A stretch of DNA of 64,000 nt from Gulosibacter molinativorax (lineage in GTDB: Bacteria; Actinomycetota; Actinomycetes; Actinomycetales; Microbacteriaceae). The translations under genes were made by a program, and so were the position numbers. This document shows positions 27,417-36,148 of the stretch, in pieces. Positions within the stretch are counted from its first letter, which is position 1, and the number at the start of each line of letters is the position of its first letter. Where the stretch lies: contig NZ_CP028426.1 of assembly GCF_003010915.2 (NCBI RefSeq), positions 806,001 to 870,000 on the forward strand. Direction: 5' to 3'. The notes below the pieces were generated by a model. That model was given only the letters and a program-made list of their open reading frames with translations, did not search any database and had not been told where the DNA came from.

Positions 27417-28577
27417 ATGGGAAGCAACGGGATGGCCTTCGCTGCAGGAGGCGACGCCGGGAGCACAACCGGTGTCGATGAGGCGGTCAGGTTCCTCGAC
27501 GAGCAGGGCCGGTGGGCGCCGAGCGGCGACGTCGCCTCCTTCCGTGCGGCCGCGGATGCGCTGAACGTGGAGGTGCTTTGCGGCTTCTACCGCGAGATGA
27601 CATTGACGCGGCGGCTGGATATCGGCTCAACGGCGCTGCAGCGGCAGGGCGAGTTGGCGCTATGGATCCCGAGCTTCGGGCAGGAAGCCGCCCAGACAGG
27701 TTCCGCCCACGCACTGTCCCCGAAGGACACGATTTTCCCCTCTTATCGCGAGCACGGGGTGGCACTGGCACGGGGCATCGACTTCGTCGATGTGCTCGCC
27801 GTGCTGCGCGGGAACACCTACCGTGGCTGGGACCCCGAGGCGACACGGTTCAGGCTGTACACGATCGTCCTCGCCGCCCAGACGCTGCACGCGGTCGGGT
27901 ACGGGATGGGCATCAACCTCAACCGCGCCGCGGGCGAGGCTGAAGCCCATGACGAGGCGGTCATCGTCTATATCGGCGACGGAGCCATGAGCGAAGGGGA
28001 CGCCAGCGAAGCGCTCGTGTTCGCCCGCACATACGACGCGCCAGTACTGTTCTTCGTTCAGAACAACCAATACGCCATCTCGACCCCCGTCACCACACAG
28101 ACCGCCGTGAGCTACGCCGACCGTGCACGTGGCTTCGGGATCCCCGGCTACCGGGTCGACGGTAATGACGTCATCGCGACCTACGCGGTCACCAAGACCG
28201 TCATGGATCACGTGCGCTCAGGCGGCGGGCCCGCTCTCATCGAGGCGGTCACCTACCGCCTTGGCCCACACACGTCCTCTGACGACCCCACCAAATATCG
28301 CGACCCTGCAACGCACGCCCAGTGGGAAGCTCGCGATCCCCTTCCGCGCCTGGAGGCATACTTGCGTGCGAACGGGACACCGGACGAGTTTTTCGAGCAG
28401 GTGCGCCAGGAGAACGAATCGACTGCGATGGATGTCCGGGAACGCCTGCTCAAGCTACCCGACCCGGCACCGTCGTCGATGTTCGATCACGTATACAGCG
28501 ATCCTCATCCCATCGTGACCGCCGAGCGCGAGTGGCTGGAGGCCTACGAAGCCTCCTTCTTACAGACCAACGACTGA
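27417..28577 (+). CDS. Thiamine-PP-dependent 2-oxoacid dehydrogenase E1-alpha subunit
   Basis: 386 aa homologue of PdhA/BkdA. The thiamine motif GDGAMSEGDASEALVFARTY leads to NNQYAIS, and the phosphorylation-loop-like YRLGPHTSSDDPTKYR is present. It should pair with an E1-beta, E2 and E3 to oxidise pyruvate or branched-chain oxoacids, but no such gene is adjacent, so it is orphaned here. ATG 27417 follows AAAGGTGGGG. Its promoter overlaps the palindromic operator shared with the divergent MMPL exporter. The substrate is not determinable. Confidence 0.88.
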   Translation: MGSNGMAFAAGGDAGSTTGVDEAVRFLDEQGRWAPSGDVASFRAAADALNVEVLCGFYREMTLTRRLDIGSTALQRQGELALWIPSFGQEAAQTGSAHALSPKDTIFPSYREHGVALARGIDFVDVLAVLRGNTYRGWDPEATRFRLYTIVLAAQTLHAVGYGMGINLNRAAGEAEAHDEAVIVYIGDGAMSEGDASEALVFARTYDAPVLFFVQNNQYAISTPVTTQTAVSYADRARGFGIPGYRVDGNDVIATYAVTKTVMDHVRSGGGPALIEAVTYRLGPHTSSDDPTKYRDPATHAQWEARDPLPRLEAYLRANGTPDEFFEQVRQENESTAMDVRERLLKLPDPAPSSMFDHVYSDPHPIVTAEREWLEAYEASFLQTND

Positions 28578-28641
28578 GAGTTCGCGTCTGACAGGAGTCT
28601 CGACCGGGATGACAGCCACCGATCGTCAAATCTGATAGTCT

Positions 28642-28658
28642 ACTATCGAAACGATGGT
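28642..28658. promoter_or_regulatory. Operator upstream of tetR-patatin-GT4
   Basis: ACTATCGAAACGATGGT matches the 27337-27353 palindrome in its first eight bases and in 6 of 8 of the other arm. It directly follows a TAGTCT box at 28636-28641, just as TAGTCT overlaps the other operator. This supports autoregulation. Confidence 0.65.
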
Positions 28659-28699
28659 TGTCGCTCAGATGTTCATGGATCTCTGAAAGGAATGAATCA

Positions 28700-29269
28700 A
28701 TGGCCGGTAGGGCATTGCGGGTGGATGCGTACGCAAGCGTTTCCCGGATTCTGGATGCTGCGCGGCGGCTGTTCGCGTCTGGGCAAGGTTCGGCGACGTT
28801 GAATCGGATTGCTCAGGAGGCAGGTGTGGGCATCGCGACCCTGTACCGCCACTTCCCGAATCGCCAGTCTCTGGCCCGAGCCGTGTACGACCAATTGTTC
28901 GATGAGCAGCTGAAGCCGCTACTGGAACGCTTTGAGCGCTCGGATACGCCGCGTGAGGTACTGCTGGACATGGCCGAACGGCTGTTGCTGATCCTCGGGC
29001 GCGAAGGCGGGCTCGCCGGATCCGTCGGCGACATCGCCGAAGCGACACGTGAGCTGTTGCATCGCAACGGGGATCAGATCGAGGGCGCGGTACGCAGAGC
29101 GCAGGAGGCCGGGAATCTCCGCCCCGATCTGCGCCCGGCTGATATCCCGACGCTGATCACGCTGGTCGCCGCCGGATTCAGCGCCCTGCAAGACGGATCC
29201 CCCCGTAGATACGTGAGTCTGCTGCTGGACGGCCTCAACCCCGCCTTCGCGCAGCCGCTGCCCGAGTAA
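28700..29269 (+). CDS. TetR-family regulator
   Basis: 189 aa. The HTH reads ATLNRIAQEAGVGIATLYRHFPNR after AARRLFASGQ. The C-terminal half has a TetR_C-like helical core (DMAERLLLILGREGG). ATG 28700 follows GAAAGGA by 8 bases; an open frame upstream is rejected. Its own promoter carries a copy of the MMPL/E1-alpha operator, so it likely represses itself and both divergent genes. A patatin and a glycosyltransferase follow on the same strand. Confidence 0.87.
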   Translation: MAGRALRVDAYASVSRILDAARRLFASGQGSATLNRIAQEAGVGIATLYRHFPNRQSLARAVYDQLFDEQLKPLLERFERSDTPREVLLDMAERLLLILGREGGLAGSVGDIAEATRELLHRNGDQIEGAVRRAQEAGNLRPDLRPADIPTLITLVAAGFSALQDGSPRRYVSLLLDGLNPAFAQPLPE

Positions 29270-29305
29270 CCCGCAATACCAACCCTTCCCAGAAAGGTCA
29301 CCGCC

Positions 29306-30052
29306 ATGTCCGCAGACGTGCTCGGTCTCGCCCTCGGCGGAGGCGGCGCACTCGGTGCCGCTCACGTCGGTGTGCTCAAGGCCCTCCAAGAGCGACACAT
29401 CCGGCCTAGCGTGATCGCCGGGACGAGCGCCGGAGCTCTGGTGGGCGCGGCGTATGCGGCGGGGCTTCCCGTCAAACGCATCGAACAGCTGGTCCGCGAG
29501 GCGACGTGGTCGACGTTCGGGCGGCTGTCGATCAGTCCCAGATTCGGTCTGCTCGACAGTTCGGCTCTGCTGGATACCATCGCGCGGATCGGCGACGAGC
29601 CCGATATTGAGAACCTGCCACGTCGATTCGCCGCCGTGGCCACCGATCCCGCAGCGCGAACCGGAGTCATCATCGACCGCGGCCCGTTGGGAGCAGCACT
29701 GCGTGCCAGTATCGCCGTACCCGGCATCTTCCCTCCGATCCCTCACAACGGACGGATGCTGGTTGATGGCGGGCTCGCAGCAAATCTGCCCATCCGCGCT
29801 GCCCGACACCTCGGAGCCACGCACGTCATCGGCGTTCGGCTGCGCCCGGAATGGGACCGTCTCAAGATCGTCCCGGATGCGGCAAACGTCGCACAACTTG
29901 AATACGAAGCAGGCGTTCTGGTCATCCGACCTGACCTGACTGGCATGTCGCAATGGTCGCGCGTCGATGTCCCCCGTCTCATCGGAGCCGGCTATGACGC
30001 CGCCCACGAGGCTCTATCGCTGAATGAAACGAGCCAACGTGGTGCTGCCTGA
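29306..30052 (+). CDS. Patatin-like phospholipase
   Basis: 248 aa lipid acyl hydrolase of the patatin/RssA family. The oxyanion loop is GGGGALGAAH, the nucleophile GTSAG (about residues 39-43), and the catalytic Asp lies in DGG (about 154-156). It has no signal peptide, so it acts in the cytoplasm or at the inner membrane face. AGAAAGG precedes the ATG. It follows tetR by 36 bases and overlaps the next gene by 29, so a tetR-patatin-GT4 operon is likely. Confidence 0.9.
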   Translation: MSADVLGLALGGGGALGAAHVGVLKALQERHIRPSVIAGTSAGALVGAAYAAGLPVKRIEQLVREATWSTFGRLSISPRFGLLDSSALLDTIARIGDEPDIENLPRRFAAVATDPAARTGVIIDRGPLGAALRASIAVPGIFPPIPHNGRMLVDGGLAANLPIRAARHLGATHVIGVRLRPEWDRLKIVPDAANVAQLEYEAGVLVIRPDLTGMSQWSRVDVPRLIGAGYDAAHEALSLNETSQRGAA

Positions 30053-31247
30053 CCTCCTGGAGTCTTCCCGTCGGATGTGCGTGCTGATCGGTGTCGACAC
30101 TTTTCCGCCGGACATCAATGGCGCTGCTCGTTTCGCCCGTGACCATGCTGTGCGTCTTGCCCGGCGCGGTCACGAGGTGCACGTCGTCGCCCCGGCCACC
30201 TCGATGAGGTCGACGTCGGGTGTCGAGATCATCGACGGCCAGGCCATCCATGTGCACCGGCTGCGCAGCGTGCGGTGGCCTCTGCATGACTGGCTTCGTT
30301 TCGCCCCGCCGTGGGAAGTGCGCTACCAGGTGCGAAGGATTCTGCGAGAGACGCACCCTGCGGTCGTGCATCTGCAGTCTTTCATCGATATCGGCCGTGG
30401 GCTCGCGATCGAAGCAGAGCAGGCCGGTATCCCGATCGTCGCGACCAACCACGTCATGCCCGAGAACGTCGTCGAGTTCAGCGGTCTTCCCAAACGCCTG
30501 CATCCGCGGCTGACCAGATTCGGATGGAACCTAGCCACCACCGCCTACACGCGCGCTGACATCGTCACCATCCCCACCCCGATCGCCGCCGACTACCTCG
30601 AACGCCACACCGGGCTCAGCCCGATCCATCCGATCTCGTGCGGCATCGACACCACCAGGTTCACACCCAAGACCGCTAAGCCCGCTGATGCGCGGGTCCT
30701 GTTCGTCGGACGCCTTGACCCGGAGAAGAACCTCACCACGCTCCTCACCGCGTTCTCCCTGATCCCTCCCGGCACCGGCGCGCACCTGGACATCGTCGGG
30801 CGCGGATCCGAGAGCGGCGCGCTCCGCGCCCAAGCCGCACAGTTGGGCATCAGCGGACGCGTCACGTTCCACGGGCGCGTCACCGACGAGCAACTGGTCT
30901 CGATCCACCATGCCGCAACAGTGTTCGTGATGCCATCGCCGGCCGAACTGCAGAGCATTGCCACCCTCGAAGCGCTCGCCTCCGGCACACCGGTCGTCGC
31001 CGCCGATGCCATGGCGCTTCCCCATCTCGTCAGCAACGGGGTCGAGGGGTACCGGGTGCCCACGCACAACGCCCACGACTTCGCCGACCGCATCGAGAGG
31101 ATCCTCGCCACGGACGATGACGGCTACCTCCGACTCAGTACTGCGGCCCTCGCTCGCGCGCGTAAACATGACGCCGCCACGATCATCACCCACTACGAAA
31201 AGCTCTATGACACGCTCACTCCGAGTATCGCGAGCGGTGCCCCGTGA
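30024..31247 (+). CDS. GT4-family glycosyltransferase
   Basis: 407 aa GT-B retaining transferase of the PimB/MgtA/GtfA-like group, which glycosylates membrane lipids. The donor side has FVGRLDPEKNLTTLL, and the E-x7-E region is SPAELQSIATLEALASG. The N-terminal domain has VDTFPPDINGAARFARDHA. ATG 30024 overlaps the patatin gene; ATG 30075 is an alternative start. Co-location with patatin and an MMPL exporter suggests glycolipid work, which is inference. Confidence 0.85.
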   Translation: MKRANVVLPDLLESSRRMCVLIGVDTFPPDINGAARFARDHAVRLARRGHEVHVVAPATSMRSTSGVEIIDGQAIHVHRLRSVRWPLHDWLRFAPPWEVRYQVRRILRETHPAVVHLQSFIDIGRGLAIEAEQAGIPIVATNHVMPENVVEFSGLPKRLHPRLTRFGWNLATTAYTRADIVTIPTPIAADYLERHTGLSPIHPISCGIDTTRFTPKTAKPADARVLFVGRLDPEKNLTTLLTAFSLIPPGTGAHLDIVGRGSESGALRAQAAQLGISGRVTFHGRVTDEQLVSIHHAATVFVMPSPAELQSIATLEALASGTPVVAADAMALPHLVSNGVEGYRVPTHNAHDFADRIERILATDDDGYLRLSTAALARARKHDAATIITHYEKLYDTLTPSIASGAP

Positions 31248-31471
31248 GCCGTCGCGCCCACCCGTCTCGTAAACTGCGCATTCGCTAATGCAACTGATGA
31301 TCCGCAGCATCGAGGCAAAGCATCGCTATCGTCGAGGACTCACCCAACGGCCCCTCGTGTCATCGGCCTTAGCGGAAAACAGATCGGGCTCCCGATGCCA
31401 TAGCGGGGCTGAGCCGCAATCCTCAACTGCAACTGGCATGGGATGGCTCATCCAAAGCGCTCGGAACTCTT

Positions 31472-32374
31472 ATGCTCATGTCTGAAGAGCACTTGTTCGG
31501 CTCACAGGGAATCCCACTGCGCGTGCGGGAGCAGATCGCATGGCGCCCTTCGGGCCCGGTGACTGCATTCGCGATCAAGATCATTTTCACGATCTCTGGA
31601 TGGGCAAGGGTCTATCTGCCCGCAGGCGAGGTCTTCCTGGACTCGGGAAGCGTGGTAACTTTCCCAGCAGGCGTCGAGGCCCGAGGGGTCCCTACCGCCC
31701 ACTTGCGCACGGTGACGCTCTACATTCATCCTCAATACCTGAGCGATCAGTTGCGATGGTTACCAGCGGCTCACCCGCTCGTGCATCATTTACATCGCGC
31801 CCTAGAAGGCGATCTACCGCTGCAATCCTTACAGTTGCAGCCACCAGCGATGCGAGACCTCACCCCGATTCTCGTGCGCCTCGCGCGATCGCACGTTACT
31901 AGTCCGTTCAACGACTTCGCCCTGGTGACGACCACATCCGAACTATTCGACGTCGTCGGGCGCTTCACCGGCGCCTCTTCACGAAGCTCAGAGCTGGCAT
32001 ACCCCACTGGCGCGCCGCCACGGCAGGAAATTGCTGCAGCGATCGCGCTCCTGCACTCTGACCTTGCCCGCCCTTGGCGGATTGAGGATCTGGCTCGGGA
32101 GGTCTCGTTGTCGGCATCGCAACTGACGCGGCTGTTTCGTAAACATGTCGGCATCTCCCCGGCCGCGCTTCTACGCCAACTCCGTACGGACTTGATGGCT
32201 GAACTACTCGCCACGGCCAGGTCCGGCGTCGGCGAGGCCGCTGCCGCTTCCGGATGGACCGACCCGGCCGTCGCTTCACGGGCGTTCAAACAGCGATACG
32301 GAGTGACACCCCGCGCATTCGCAGGCTTCCACCGCAGCAAGGACCATCTTGCGCATATCTCGACGACCTGGTGA
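31472..32374 (+). CDS. AraC-family regulator
   Basis: 300 aa with a cupin-like sensing half and a C-terminal double HTH: IEDLAREVSLSASQLTRLFRKH, and later AAAASGWTDPAVASRAFKQRYGVTP. No target is evident; the next gene (methyltransferase) is 311 bases away. A close relative, broken by an amber codon, sits at 36475-37338. ATG 31472 or ATG 31478 may be the start. Confidence 0.87.
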   Translation: MLMSEEHLFGSQGIPLRVREQIAWRPSGPVTAFAIKIIFTISGWARVYLPAGEVFLDSGSVVTFPAGVEARGVPTAHLRTVTLYIHPQYLSDQLRWLPAAHPLVHHLHRALEGDLPLQSLQLQPPAMRDLTPILVRLARSHVTSPFNDFALVTTTSELFDVVGRFTGASSRSSELAYPTGAPPRQEIAAAIALLHSDLARPWRIEDLAREVSLSASQLTRLFRKHVGISPAALLRQLRTDLMAELLATARSGVGEAAAASGWTDPAVASRAFKQRYGVTPRAFAGFHRSKDHLAHISTTW

Positions 32375-32685
32375 CAAGGGGGCGGAACGACGCTGGATCA
32401 ACAGTCGAGATCCGCCCAGCCAACATGTGACGAGATCATGTTAAACGCGATTCGTCATCGTCTGTCGTTGATTGCCGATCGTGTGAGGGAGAAATCTGGC
32501 ACGGGGAATCAGCGAAGCGCAGACACCTCGTGGAGCTCAGATCTGGCCCGCTGGGATTGACTCTCGCTCGGCGTCGACGCTGGGGCTGTGTGCCCTCGGC
32601 TTCGTCGGTGTGGCCCGTACCTGCTGGGTGAGCCAGTTCGTCGCACACGAGCGCGAACAGGCCCCGAACAGCAGGGAGCCCCGTC
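32375..32685. other. Intergenic region without a gene
   Basis: Between the AraC and methyltransferase genes. No open frame with a ribosome site and no strong hairpin or repeat seen. A purine-rich GGGAGCC precedes the methyltransferase ATG. Confidence 0.5.
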
Positions 32686-33750
32686 ATGCCCGACCCTACC
32701 CCGCCGCCCGCCGAACTCCCGGAGCCCGTATTCGCCGATGACCGGGCGACGCTTTATCTCGGTGACGCGGTCGAGCTCCTCCCACTCCTCCCGGAAGCGA
32801 GCGTCGACGCCCTGGTCACCGACCCGCCGTACGGGTTGAGCTTCAACGGGCAGAACTGGGATGACGCTTCCGGGTTCCGGGAGTCCCTTCCGCATATCGA
32901 CACCAGTGCGATGAGTGCGCCGGAGGTCTTTGAGACGTGGTGCACGGCGTGGGCTGCAGGAGCATTGCACGCGTTGAAGCCGGGTGCGTATGTTGCAGCG
33001 TTCGGTGGTGCACGCACCTGGCACCGGATGGTGCGCGGGATCGAGAACGCAGGGTTCGAGATTCGCGACCAGATTGCCTGGCTGCACACCACCGGGATGC
33101 CCAAATCAATGGACCTCTCGCACGCCATCGACAAGCACCACGGCATGCAACGCACCGACCGGATCGTGCAGACCACCGATCACGACGGGGTGCTCGGCGC
33201 GACCCGCACGGTCCTATCGAAGGGAACCCCGGTGACCGAGGACGCGGCATGGTGGGAGGGGTGGGGCACGGCGCTGCGTCCCGCGTTCGAGCCGATCATC
33301 ATCGCCCGCAAACCACCCGAAGGAAACGTCGTCCGCAACGTCCTTCAGCACGGTGTCGGCGGGCTCAACATCGACGGCGGCAGGTTCGCCGACGACCGGT
33401 GGCCCACGAACGTCGCCTTCGACCCGGGACAGGCCGATGCGCTGGATGTGTTGACGGGGACGTGGCAGGGCGAGTCGCTGTCTCGGAAGTTTCCGATCTT
33501 CCGCTTCGACCACAAGCCCAACGCCGCAGAACGACCCCGGGCATTCGGGGTCTCGCACGCGACGGTGAAGCCGCTGGCTCTGATGCGGTGGTTGATCACT
33601 CTCGTCACCCCGCCTCGCGGGGTCGTGTTGGAGCCGTTCGCTGGATCGGGGACGACAGTCGAGGCGGCGGCGCTTGGGGGTTATCGCGTCGTAGGAGTCG
33701 AGAAGGACGCGTCGTACGTTCCGTTGATCAGGTCGCGGATGCACTGGTGA
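32686..33750 (+). CDS. Beta-class DNA methyltransferase (N6-adenine or N4-cytosine)
   Basis: 354 aa amino-methyltransferase. Catalytic motif DPPYGL comes first (about residue 46) and the SAM motif EPFAGSGTTVEAA at the end (about 315-327), which is the beta order. ALHALKPGAYVAAFGG and GMPKSMDLSHAIDKHH resemble phage and mobile-element adenine methylases. There is no restriction enzyme nearby, so it is an orphan that may protect the element. The target base is not determinable. Confidence 0.88.
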   Translation: MPDPTPPPAELPEPVFADDRATLYLGDAVELLPLLPEASVDALVTDPPYGLSFNGQNWDDASGFRESLPHIDTSAMSAPEVFETWCTAWAAGALHALKPGAYVAAFGGARTWHRMVRGIENAGFEIRDQIAWLHTTGMPKSMDLSHAIDKHHGMQRTDRIVQTTDHDGVLGATRTVLSKGTPVTEDAAWWEGWGTALRPAFEPIIIARKPPEGNVVRNVLQHGVGGLNIDGGRFADDRWPTNVAFDPGQADALDVLTGTWQGESLSRKFPIFRFDHKPNAAERPRAFGVSHATVKPLALMRWLITLVTPPRGVVLEPFAGSGTTVEAAALGGYRVVGVEKDASYVPLIRSRMHW

Positions 33751-33827
33751 ACACCGACGAAGAGCTCTCTCAGCGAGCGGGACGGAACATGCCGCCGGTC
33801 AGGGCACGTTCCGGTAATCTTGGACGC

Positions 33828-33875
33828 ATGGTGTCTCCTGAAACAGACAAGTCGGGGCTGCCGGCGCGCCGGTAG
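33828..33875 (+). CDS. Candidate leaderless leader peptide upstream of the cmx-like gene
   Basis: A 15-codon frame, ATG GTG TCT CCT..., with TAATCT (33815-33820) and a 7-base gap before the ATG, so a leaderless start is likely. It ends in a near-perfect hairpin (33855-33878; arms of 11 bases, loop 2, two unpaired bases). About 130 bases lie between its end and the cmx-like start. The arrangement resembles translation-attenuation leaders of ribosome-drug resistance genes. This is inference. Confidence 0.4.
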   Translation: MVSPETDKSGLPARR

Positions 33876-34006
33876 CCCGTGATGCACTAGTCCTCCCCGT
33901 CGTGCGGCGCGCGTTCTGAGCGTGCCGCTGTGAGCCTGCGCATCCGAAACACCGGTCGTGCCATACGCGCCCGTACTCCTTTTGTTATGTTTCGGAAAGC
34001 ACGCTC

Positions 34007-34888
34007 ATGCCCTTCTTGCTGTATCTCCTTGCCCTGGCCGTCTTCGCTCAGGGAACCTCCGAGTTCGTCCTCGCCGGCCTCTTACCCGCGATCGCCGCCG
34101 ACTTCAGCGTCTCACTCGGCCAAGCCGGCCTTCTGACCTCCGCGTTCGCGGCGGGCATGGTCATCGGCGCGCCGCTGATGGCCGCGTTCGGCCGGAAACT
34201 CTCACCACGATGGACGATGACAGGCTTCCTCGCCGTGTTCGTGATCGCTCATATCGGCGGCGCGATCACCAGCAGCTTCAGCATCCTCGTGACAACCCGC
34301 ATCATCGCCGCATTGGCGAACGCGGGTTTCCTCGCCGTCGCCCTGGCGACCGTCACCCGTATCGTTCCGGCCGACCGTCAGGCTCGCGCGGTGTCCGTCA
34401 TCCTCAGCGGCACCACACTCGCACTCATCGCCGGTGTCCCTCTCGGATCCCTCATCGGCGAAGCATGGGGCTGGAGGGCGACGCTGTGGGCCATAGCGCT
34501 CATCTGCCTGCCCGCACTCGCCGCCGTGCTCATAGCGACACCGACCCGCCCCGCACCCGCAACGGTCACCACCATCGCCCCACAAACGCTGGGAACAGAA
34601 CTGTCCGTGCTGCGCCGGCGCCCGCTGAAACTCGCCATCATCCTGGCGATCCTGGTCAACGCTGCGACGTTCTGCACATTCACCTACCTGGCCGTGATCG
34701 CCACAGCACAGGCCGGTCTCCGCACCGGCGCCATCCCTGTCCTCCTGGCACTGTTCGGCATCGGGGCATTCTTCGGCGTCACCCTGGCGGGCCGGTTCGG
34801 GGATCGCCACTGGCGACCACTGATCTCGATCGCCAGCCCGCTCCTGCTCACCGGCTGGCTGATACTTGGGCTGTGTCAAGTTTTGTAG
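34007..34888 (+). pseudogene. Cmx/CmlR-like chloramphenicol exporter, N-terminal part
   Basis: MFS drug exporter cut by an IS3-family element; about 288 residues of sequence remain before the IS edge at about 34872. MPFLLYLLALAVFAQGTSEF and AGLLTSAFAAGMVIGAPLM match the Cmx/CmrA family N-terminus. Several helices follow to GWLILGL. GGAAAG precedes the ATG by 7 bases. The rest is at 36149-36463. The broken gene is unlikely to make a working exporter. Confidence 0.85.
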
Positions 34889-34904
34889 ACACTCTTCTTG
34901 TGGA

Positions 34905-35807
34905 TCAGGCCGCGACCGCGTTCTGATGATCTGTGTTTCGTTCGTATGCGTGGCGGACCTCGACAGGGGTGCGATATCCCAGCGTTGAGTGGAGCCTGCC
35001 ACGGTTGTAGAACACCTCGATGTACTCCATCACCGCGAACCTCGCACGCCCTCTGGTGGCGAAAGCCTGCCGGTGGTACATCTCGTTCTTCAACATCGAG
35101 AAGAAGCTCTCAGCGACGGCGTTGTCCCAGCACACCCCGGTCCGCCCAACCGAGAGCTTCACCTGGCACTGCTCGGCAAGCTCGGCATAGGCAGCCGAGG
35201 TGTAGACCGAGCCGCGATCCGAGTGAAACACGGCACCCTCACCGATACGACCGTGGGTATGCGCCATCGTGAGGGCATCGCTGACGAGCTCGACGCGCAT
35301 GTGATCAGCCATCGACCACCCCACCACTTCACGGTTGTACAGATCAATCACGGTCGCGAGATACAGCCATCCCTCCCCGGTGCGCAGATACGTGATGTCA
35401 CCGACGAACCGCTGCCCTGGCTGCTCGGCGGTGAAGTCGCGGCGCAACCAGTCCGGACGGTCCTGGGCGTCGAGTGCGGGAATCGTGGTCCGCTTCGACG
35501 CACGCGGCTGCACCCCGTGCACACCGAGCTGGCGCATCAGCTTCCGCACCAGGCCCGCCGAGGCCGTGACACCCCTGCGGGCAAGCTCGTGGAGCATCCT
35601 CCGGAACCCGTACGTCTGCTGCTTGTCCTCGTCGATCTGCTTGATCAACGCCGCCAACTCATCGCGTCGGCGACCAGATGGCGTGGTGGTGCCTTGTCGT
35701 TTCGCCCAGGCGTAGTAGCCAGCCCGAGACACCTTCAGCAGGCGTGTCATCAGGCCAATCGTGTGGTGGGCCTTCTCCTCGTGGATCAGCTGGAACTTCA
35801 CGCTCAC
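34905..35807 (-). CDS. IS3-family transposase OrfB
   Basis: 300 aa integrase-fold catalytic subunit. HTH_21-like QTYGFRRMLHELARRGV, then the DDE core: first Asp in VGDITYLRTGEG, second in VFHSDRGSVYTS, Glu in AESFFSMLKNE, and the C-terminal YNRGRLHSTLGY. The GTG start overlaps the orfA stop by 4 bases (GTGA), so translation is coupled. Confidence 0.93.
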   Translation of the reverse strand: MSVKFQLIHEEKAHHTIGLMTRLLKVSRAGYYAWAKRQGTTTPSGRRRDELAALIKQIDEDKQQTYGFRRMLHELARRGVTASAGLVRKLMRQLGVHGVQPRASKRTTIPALDAQDRPDWLRRDFTAEQPGQRFVGDITYLRTGEGWLYLATVIDLYNREVVGWSMADHMRVELVSDALTMAHTHGRIGEGAVFHSDRGSVYTSAAYAELAEQCQVKLSVGRTGVCWDNAVAESFFSMLKNEMYHRQAFATRGRARFAVMEYIEVFYNRGRLHSTLGYRTPVEVRHAYERNTDHQNAVAA

Positions 35808-36109
35808 CGCTGTTCCTTCGCGAAGAAGGCCGCGGCTTTTTTCAGGAACGCGTTCTCCTCTGCCAGACGACGGTTCTCCGCCTCGAGCCTCGCATATCGC
35901 GCGGCGTCGACCGGGGCAGGCGCCGTCTGCGGGTCCGGGTTGGCTTGCCGGTAGTTCTTCACCCAGTACCCCAGAGAAGACTCGTTAATCTCGAGCTCCC
36001 GGGCGACCTGCGCGATCGGCCGCTGTCCCTGGATGACGAGTTGCACAGCGTCGGCCTTGAACTCGTCAGTGAACTGACGGCGGGGTTTCTTCATGGTCAT
36101 GTCGTTCAT
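35804..36109 (-). CDS. IS3-family transposase OrfA
   Basis: 101 aa. HTH_Tnp_1-type DNA-binding domain FTDEFKADAVQLVIQGQRPI, then a leucine-zipper-like stretch with LEAENRRLAEENAFLKKAAA. Overlaps orfB by 4 bases. A CTGAAAAAAG run lies near its end, but it is not in the classical frameshift register. Confidence 0.92.
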   Translation of the reverse strand: MNDMTMKKPRRQFTDEFKADAVQLVIQGQRPIAQVARELEINESSLGYWVKNYRQANPDPQTAPAPVDAARYARLEAENRRLAEENAFLKKAAAFFAKEQR

Positions 36110-36148
36110 TCAACTTCCTGGTAACGACTGTCTACCCCAAGTGTCACA

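Larger units (their letters stand above)
34872..36148 (-). mobile_element. IS3-family element in the cmx-like gene
   Basis: About 1.28 kb between imperfect ends, left TGTGTCAAGTTTTGTAGACA and right (as complement) TGTGACACTTGGGGTAGACA, which share 14 of 20 bases. It encodes OrfA and OrfB on the minus strand. I found no clear target duplication. The exporter reading frame is interrupted exactly here. Confidence 0.85.

Noticed and set aside
33930..34136. A second leader frame (GTG 33930) overlapping the exporter start
   Set aside because: It has no ribosome site of its own and overlaps the true start in another frame; the shorter frame at 33828 has better signals.
35825..35845. A classical A AAA AAG -1 frameshift site in the first IS3-family element
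   Set aside because: The A6G run is not in the correct register; overlap of start and stop (GTGA) points to coupled reinitiation.
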